Under the pieces are notes generated by a model. The model worked only from the letters and a program-made list of their open reading frames with translations. It was not told the DNA's origin and made no database searches. Shown one piece after another: positions 5,698 through 8,693 of a DNA stretch of 8,693 bases. The stretch covers positions 1-8,693 of the forward strand of contig CAYWGR010000212.1 of the NCBI GenBank assembly GCA_964458015.1, read 5' to 3'. Each line of letters begins with the position of its first letter. The first letter of the stretch is position 1. The translations under genes and the position numbers were made by a program. This DNA comes from CAYWGR01 sp964458015 (GTDB lineage Bacteria; Planctomycetota; Planctomycetia; Pirellulales; Thermoguttaceae).

Positions 5698-7999
5698 CGT
5701 TGCGGCTCTTTTCCACCGTCGTCCAACCGGCAGCGGTAATTTCTCGGTCTATCAAGCGACTCTTGGGAGTCGTCGGCATCGAGGCCACGGCCTTCCAACC
5801 CTTTTCACGTTTCTTGCTCGTGCCGAGATTCGATGCTTGCGGATCGGCCACGGGTTTCGGGTCGGTCGGTTGAGCCTCGGGTTTCGGCACTGCCGGTTCA
5901 ACCGGTTCGGCTTCCGGCTTGGGCGCCTCCGGTTCGTCCGGCATCGTGCTGGGCTTAGCCTGTTGCGGTTCGGGCGTCGGCACCAGTTCCGTCGGCGAGG
6001 AGGCGGAGGTTCCGCTCGTCGCGGCATCGCTCTCGATGTTGCCGAAGAAACCTTCGCCGCCGGCCTTTTGCTCATACGGCCCTCGGCTGATCACCTTCGG
6101 CTGCGTAAAGCCGTAGTCGAGGTAGGTCGAAGCCTCGCGAGCCCTGGCCCGGCGTCGTGCGTCGAAGTAGGCCTTGCCAACCCACGGCCCTTCGGCCAAG
6201 AACACGCCATTGTACTCCAACAGCGAGCCCTTGCGATAGTGGACCTGGGCGATCGACTTGTTGTAGTTGACCAAGGCGCGATAGTAATCGCTTTCGGCCT
6301 GGGCCAAATTCTGCTGGGCTTTCAAGAGAACGTCCAGCGTAATGGTGTCGGTTTCGTAGGCGGCGGCCACGGCCTCGACCTCGCGCTGGGCGGCCACGCG
6401 GCGGTTGAAGTTCGTTTGGCTCAACACATGATTGGCTTCCAAATCGCGGATGGCATAAGCCATCTGGTGCGACAGCTCCAACTCGCCTTCCTGTAACTTG
6501 GTCCGCTCTTTGGCCAACGATAGCTGGGCGTTTCGCACGCCGGCCATCTCGCGGCGGTATCCGATCGGAATGTTCGACTGGAAGCCCATCAACCATTCCT
6601 GGTATTGGCCGCTCGTCAACGTGCGATAGGCGTTCGTATTCGTTTTTGTCGTATCCGAATCCCAAACTCCTTGGCCGTCCAGCCGGTTGCCGAAGCCGAG
6701 CCAGCGATATTGGGCCACGAAATCCAACTTGGGCAACAGGAAGTTCTTGGATGCAATCAGCTCCAGTTCCTTCTTCTTGACGATCCATTTTTGTTGACGC
6801 AATTCGACGTTGCGGGCCAAGCCTTCGTTCAACACTTCATACCAATCGAAGGCCACCTTGGCCGTGGTCGGTTCGTCCTTGGGACGAATCAGCCGACCGT
6901 CGGTGGCAGCCAGCCCGAGCATGTAACGCAGCTTGGATTCGGCGGCGTACAAGGCATTGAGCGATTGCTCGGCCGTGCTGCGGAACAAGTAGTATTGCTC
7001 GCGGGCTTGGGCTTCTTTTTCAGCCTCACCGCCCTTGCCGCCGATGCGATACAAGGTGTAAATCTTGCGCCATGTCGATAGTGCGCTGTCGCGGCCGGCG
7101 ATCACGGCGTCGAGGCTGCGATATTGGTAATACAGTTCCCAATAGGCCACTTCCACGTCGCTGACCAGGTTGCGAACGCTGTCTTCGAAGCTGGCCAAAG
7201 CGATATCCGTATTGATGCGTGCGAGCACGACGCCGTTATAGGCGCCGACCGTCGCGCCAGGGCCGGCGATGCGGTTGAACTGCACGCCGTTTCCTTGCAA
7301 CAACGGTTGACGCAATTCGGCCGTCAAGTTGACGTTCCAGTCGGCCATGTACTGCTTGGTGTTCGCCGCGGCCGGATAGTTGAATTTGTTATAAGCCACG
7401 TTGTGCGCCAACGAAAACTGTCCGCCGGTGGCCGCCACTTTCGAGATCTTCGATTGGAAGACCGATTGATCCACGTCGTTGACGTCGGGATAGATGAGCG
7501 CGGAATAATAGGGGCTGACGTTCGACGGCGTATCGAGCTTCTGCCACGTTAAGCTGTTGCTCCACTGCGCATCGAATGCCGCCAGCGCGGCTTCCGGACC
7601 CGTGCGAGGATTGCTTTCGGCCAAGGCGGGATCGTAAATGGTCGGAGCCACCTCGGGGTTACGCAATAAAAACTCGGGCGAACCTTGAATCTGGCCGCCA
7701 ATGTTGCGCATGACCTTGTTATTGGTCAAAGCCAGCTTCATTGCTTCTTCCAAGGTGAGATCCCAAATATCCTTGGGATCGCTGCTATTGACCAACGAAA
7801 ACGGCCGCTTCGCCCCCGCGACGTCGCCAAGCCGGTCGGCCTCGACGTCGGGGTATTCGATTTCAGTGGCCTTCCCCTTGTAGTAGGCCAGATCGTCATC
7901 CACCTTTTTCAAATAGAATGGCTGCTGTGGCCTGCATCCGGAGAAAGCAGTCAAAGCAATAAGTATTGCTACGCCAAAATAGGGGATTGGGCGACTCAT
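5624..7999 (-). CDS. TolC/OEP-family outer-membrane efflux lipoprotein with extended C-terminal tail
   Basis: Probable outer-membrane channel of a tripartite export system. Residues 1-22 are a lipoprotein signal peptide with an FSGC lipobox, so Cys22 would be lipidated. Two OEP (TolC) repeats follow, about 78-365 and 385-590, seen as long amphipathic helices and the motif IPIGYRREMAGVRNAQLSLA at 477-496, the typical start of the second helical hairpin. At 791 residues it is far longer than the roughly 450-500 of ordinary TolC proteins. The excess is partly inserts in the first repeat and mainly a tail of about 200 residues. The tail has a Pro/Glu-rich segment (674-719), then three GW motifs: GWKAV at 734, GWTTV at 758 and GWKGV at 785. 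The ATG at 7999 has AGGA about 10 nt upstream. The last 74 bp also encode the start of the WYL regulator. No periplasmic adaptor or pump gene is in the window, so the substrate is unknown. Confidence 0.92.
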   Translation of the reverse strand: MSRPIPYFGVAILIALTAFSGCRPQQPFYLKKVDDDLAYYKGKATEIEYPDVEADRLGDVAGAKRPFSLVNSSDPKDIWDLTLEEAMKLALTNNKVMRNIGGQIQGSPEFLLRNPEVAPTIYDPALAESNPRTGPEAALAAFDAQWSNSLTWQKLDTPSNVSPYYSALIYPDVNDVDQSVFQSKISKVAATGGQFSLAHNVAYNKFNYPAAANTKQYMADWNVNLTAELRQPLLQGNGVQFNRIAGPGATVGAYNGVVLARINTDIALASFEDSVRNLVSDVEVAYWELYYQYRSLDAVIAGRDSALSTWRKIYTLYRIGGKGGEAEKEAQAREQYYLFRSTAEQSLNALYAAESKLRYMLGLAATDGRLIRPKDEPTTAKVAFDWYEVLNEGLARNVELRQQKWIVKKKELELIASKNFLLPKLDFVAQYRWLGFGNRLDGQGVWDSDTTKTNTNAYRTLTSGQYQEWLMGFQSNIPIGYRREMAGVRNAQLSLAKERTKLQEGELELSHQMAYAIRDLEANHVLSQTNFNRRVAAQREVEAVAAAYETDTITLDVLLKAQQNLAQAESDYYRALVNYNKSIAQVHYRKGSLLEYNGVFLAEGPWVGKAYFDARRRARAREASTYLDYGFTQPKVISRGPYEQKAGGEGFFGNIESDAATSGTSASSPTELVPTPEPQQAKPSTMPDEPEAPKPEAEPVEPAVPKPEAQPTDPKPVADPQASNLGTSKKREKGWKAVASMPTTPKSRLIDREITAAGWTTVEKSRNDEAGKDLSSIKLDRPASGWKGVQR

Positions 8000-8036
8000 A
8001 AACCTGCGTTCCTATTCGGTTTGTCCACCGTCAGTT

Positions 8037-8053
8037 CAGGCAATCCGTGCCTG
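8037..8053. promoter_or_regulatory. Perfect inverted repeat in the leader of the tolC-like gene
   Basis: CAGGCA and TGCCTG flank the 5-bp spacer ATCCG, 38 bp upstream of the ATG. The dyad fits a dimeric regulator's operator or a short leader hairpin. Whether the neighbouring WYL protein binds it is unknown. A 6-bp dyad can occur by chance. Confidence 0.3.
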
Positions 8054-8165
8054 TCCAGGCCGTGAAATCGGTTTTTCCGAACTCATATACCTAACCTAAT
8101 GCATACCCCCCGGGCCGGTACTCCGCTGAAGCCTGCACATTTCGCGCGTGACCCCAGACAGAGTA

Positions 8166-8227
8166 ATCGGCAAAGTTGTTATCGGCAGCCTAACCGGCAG
8201 ACTTTCGCCGATCTATTCGACCGGCAA
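8166..8227 (-). promoter_or_regulatory. Cluster of four AYCGGCAR boxes upstream of the tolC-like gene
   Basis: The octamer AYCGGCAR (YTGCCGRT on the minus strand) occurs at 8166-8173, 8181-8188, 8193-8200 and 8220-8227, all in the same orientation. A near copy in the opposite orientation lies at 8205-8212. Start-to-start distances are 15, 12 and 27 bp. Three of the four are preceded by TWA or TAA. Such a cluster of direct repeats about 170-230 bp before a start codon fits a multi-site regulator. No function is known. Confidence 0.4.
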
Positions 8228-8480
8228 GATTATTGCAAACTGCCCAAGATGCATGTATTGCGCAGATTGACATTTATGCAAGAAAATGCTACAGCCGGGG
8301 GATCGTTCTGTGCTGTTCAGCGCACTTTTCAAGCAATTTGCGAGCGACACTGCCTGGAGATCGGTAGAAATTCCTGCTTTTTTAAGCCAGCCTTGCTCGT
8401 CGTGGATGGAACATTTCTTTGGCAGAAACGCGATTGGATGTTTGTATATCCGCTTTTTCCATTTGAAATCATGCTGCGGC

Positions 8481-8509
8481 TTGGCTGACCTCCTAGGGCA
8501 TGTTATCCT
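8481..8509 (+). promoter_or_regulatory. Candidate promoter for the tRNA gene
   Basis: TTGGCT (8481-8486) and TATCCT (8504-8509) are separated by 17 bp, and TGT precedes the -10 as in extended -10 promoters. Each hexamer matches consensus in four of six positions. It would start transcription near 8516, about 105 nt before the tRNA, leaving a leader to be trimmed. It is the best pair found upstream of the tRNA, but still weak. Confidence 0.3.
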
Positions 8510-8620
8510 TGGGGATGTTTGTTAGGAAAGCCAGAGCGGCGAGCTGAAATAGGTTCCCCGGCTGGATTTCCGAAGGTTGAGCCTGATTGGGAGTCCAAAT
8601 CGACGTTCAGCCGTACAAAC

Positions 8621-8693
8621 GGGCCCGTAGCTCAGTGGTCAGAGCAGGGGACTCATAATCCCTTGGTCGTAGGTTCGACCCCTACCGGGCCTA
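8621..8693 (+). tRNA. tRNA with CAT anticodon (tRNA-Ile2 or elongator tRNA-Met)
   Basis: A complete cloverleaf: acceptor stem GGGCCCG (8621-8627) with CGGGCCT (8686-8692), D-arm GCTC/GAGC (8630-8633 and 8642-8645), anticodon stem GGGGA/TCCCT around loop CTCATAA (anticodon CAT at 8654-8656), variable loop 8664-8668, T-arm GTAGG/CCTAC with loop TTCGACC, and discriminator A at 8693. The acceptor closes with a G1-U72 wobble. It is not the initiator: that has three G-C pairs at the base of the anticodon stem, and here the last pair is A31-U39. The C4-G69 and C5-G68 pairs match those used by TilS to recognise tRNA-Ile2 in E. coli, where elongator tRNA-Met has U4 and A5; the D-arm and variable loop also resemble E. 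coli Ile2. I lean to Ile2 (lysidine-modified, reading AUA), but elongator Met is not excluded. The window ends at the discriminator, so whether CCA is encoded cannot be seen. Confidence 0.92.

Larger units (their letters stand above)
8000..8620. other. Intergenic region between the tolC-like gene and the tRNA
   Basis: About 620 bp without a convincing gene. It should hold the leader of the tolC-like gene on the left and the tRNA promoter on the right. Recognisable items are a 6-bp inverted repeat at 8037-8053, a small TCGG/CCGA hairpin at 8068-8080, a cluster of AYCGGCAR boxes at 8166-8227, and a possible promoter at 8481-8509. I found no convincing -35/-10 pair for the tolC-like gene on the minus strand. 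Confidence 0.5.

Noticed and set aside
5837..6496. 219-residue plus-strand frame opposite the tolC-like gene, and similar ones at 3771-4340 and 7124-7552
   Set aside because: They are shadows of strong minus-strand genes in GC-rich sequence, with no start signals or family resemblance.
8267..8295. TTGACA at 8267-8272 as a plus-strand promoter
   Set aside because: The -35 is perfect, but the segment 17 bp downstream (TACAGC) is a poor -10 and no gene follows for over 300 bp.
8099..8488. 129-residue open frame on the plus strand between the tolC-like gene and the tRNA
   Set aside because: No ribosome binding site, no recognisable domain and irregular composition. It overlaps the cluster of repeated boxes, so it is probably a chance frame.

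Overview
The window looks like part of a planctomycete chromosome, most likely from the Pirellulales or a relative. This is an inference from gene character, not from a marker gene. The supporting signs are a huge FHA/coiled-coil membrane protein, a TolC-type lipoprotein with a long Pro/Glu-rich tail, Shine-Dalgarno sites that are weak or oddly spaced, and long non-coding gaps. There are four convincing protein genes and one tRNA. No phage, IS transposase, CRISPR array or rRNA was seen.

Layout. Positions 1-445 hold no gene I can support, apart from a plausible promoter near 373-401. Positions 446-3310 (+) encode a 954-residue protein. It has a degenerate FHA domain, then twelve back-to-back 39-residue coiled-coil repeats each ending in an invariant Trp, an acidic/Pro-rich linker, two transmembrane helices and a charged tail. 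It converges on a ROK-family sugar kinase (3327-4364, -) with only 16 bp between the stop codons. The gap 4365-4728 contains a good sigma70-like promoter for the kinase and two adjacent fold-back (inverted-repeat) elements, 4440-4551 and 4575-4691. Next comes a YafY-type HTH/WYL regulator (4729-5697, -). Its start lies 74 bp inside the end of a TolC/OEP outer-membrane efflux lipoprotein gene (5624-7999, -), so the two are probably cotranscribed, tolC-like gene first. The 620-bp gap 8000-8620 holds an inverted repeat, a cluster of four AYCGGCAR boxes and a possible tRNA promoter. The window ends with a CAT-anticodon tRNA (8621-8693).

How the genes may work together. The TolC-like gene and the WYL regulator form the only probable operon. 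The regulator may sense a ligand linked to export or envelope stress, but no inner-membrane pump or adaptor gene is visible here. The sugar kinase has its own promoter and looks like a stand-alone housekeeping enzyme. The FHA/coiled-coil protein is the least explained gene. Its strict 39-residue (117-bp) periodicity, C-terminal membrane hairpin and eroded phosphopeptide pocket suggest a long membrane-anchored cytoplasmic tether or spacer. It is the best candidate for something undescribed.
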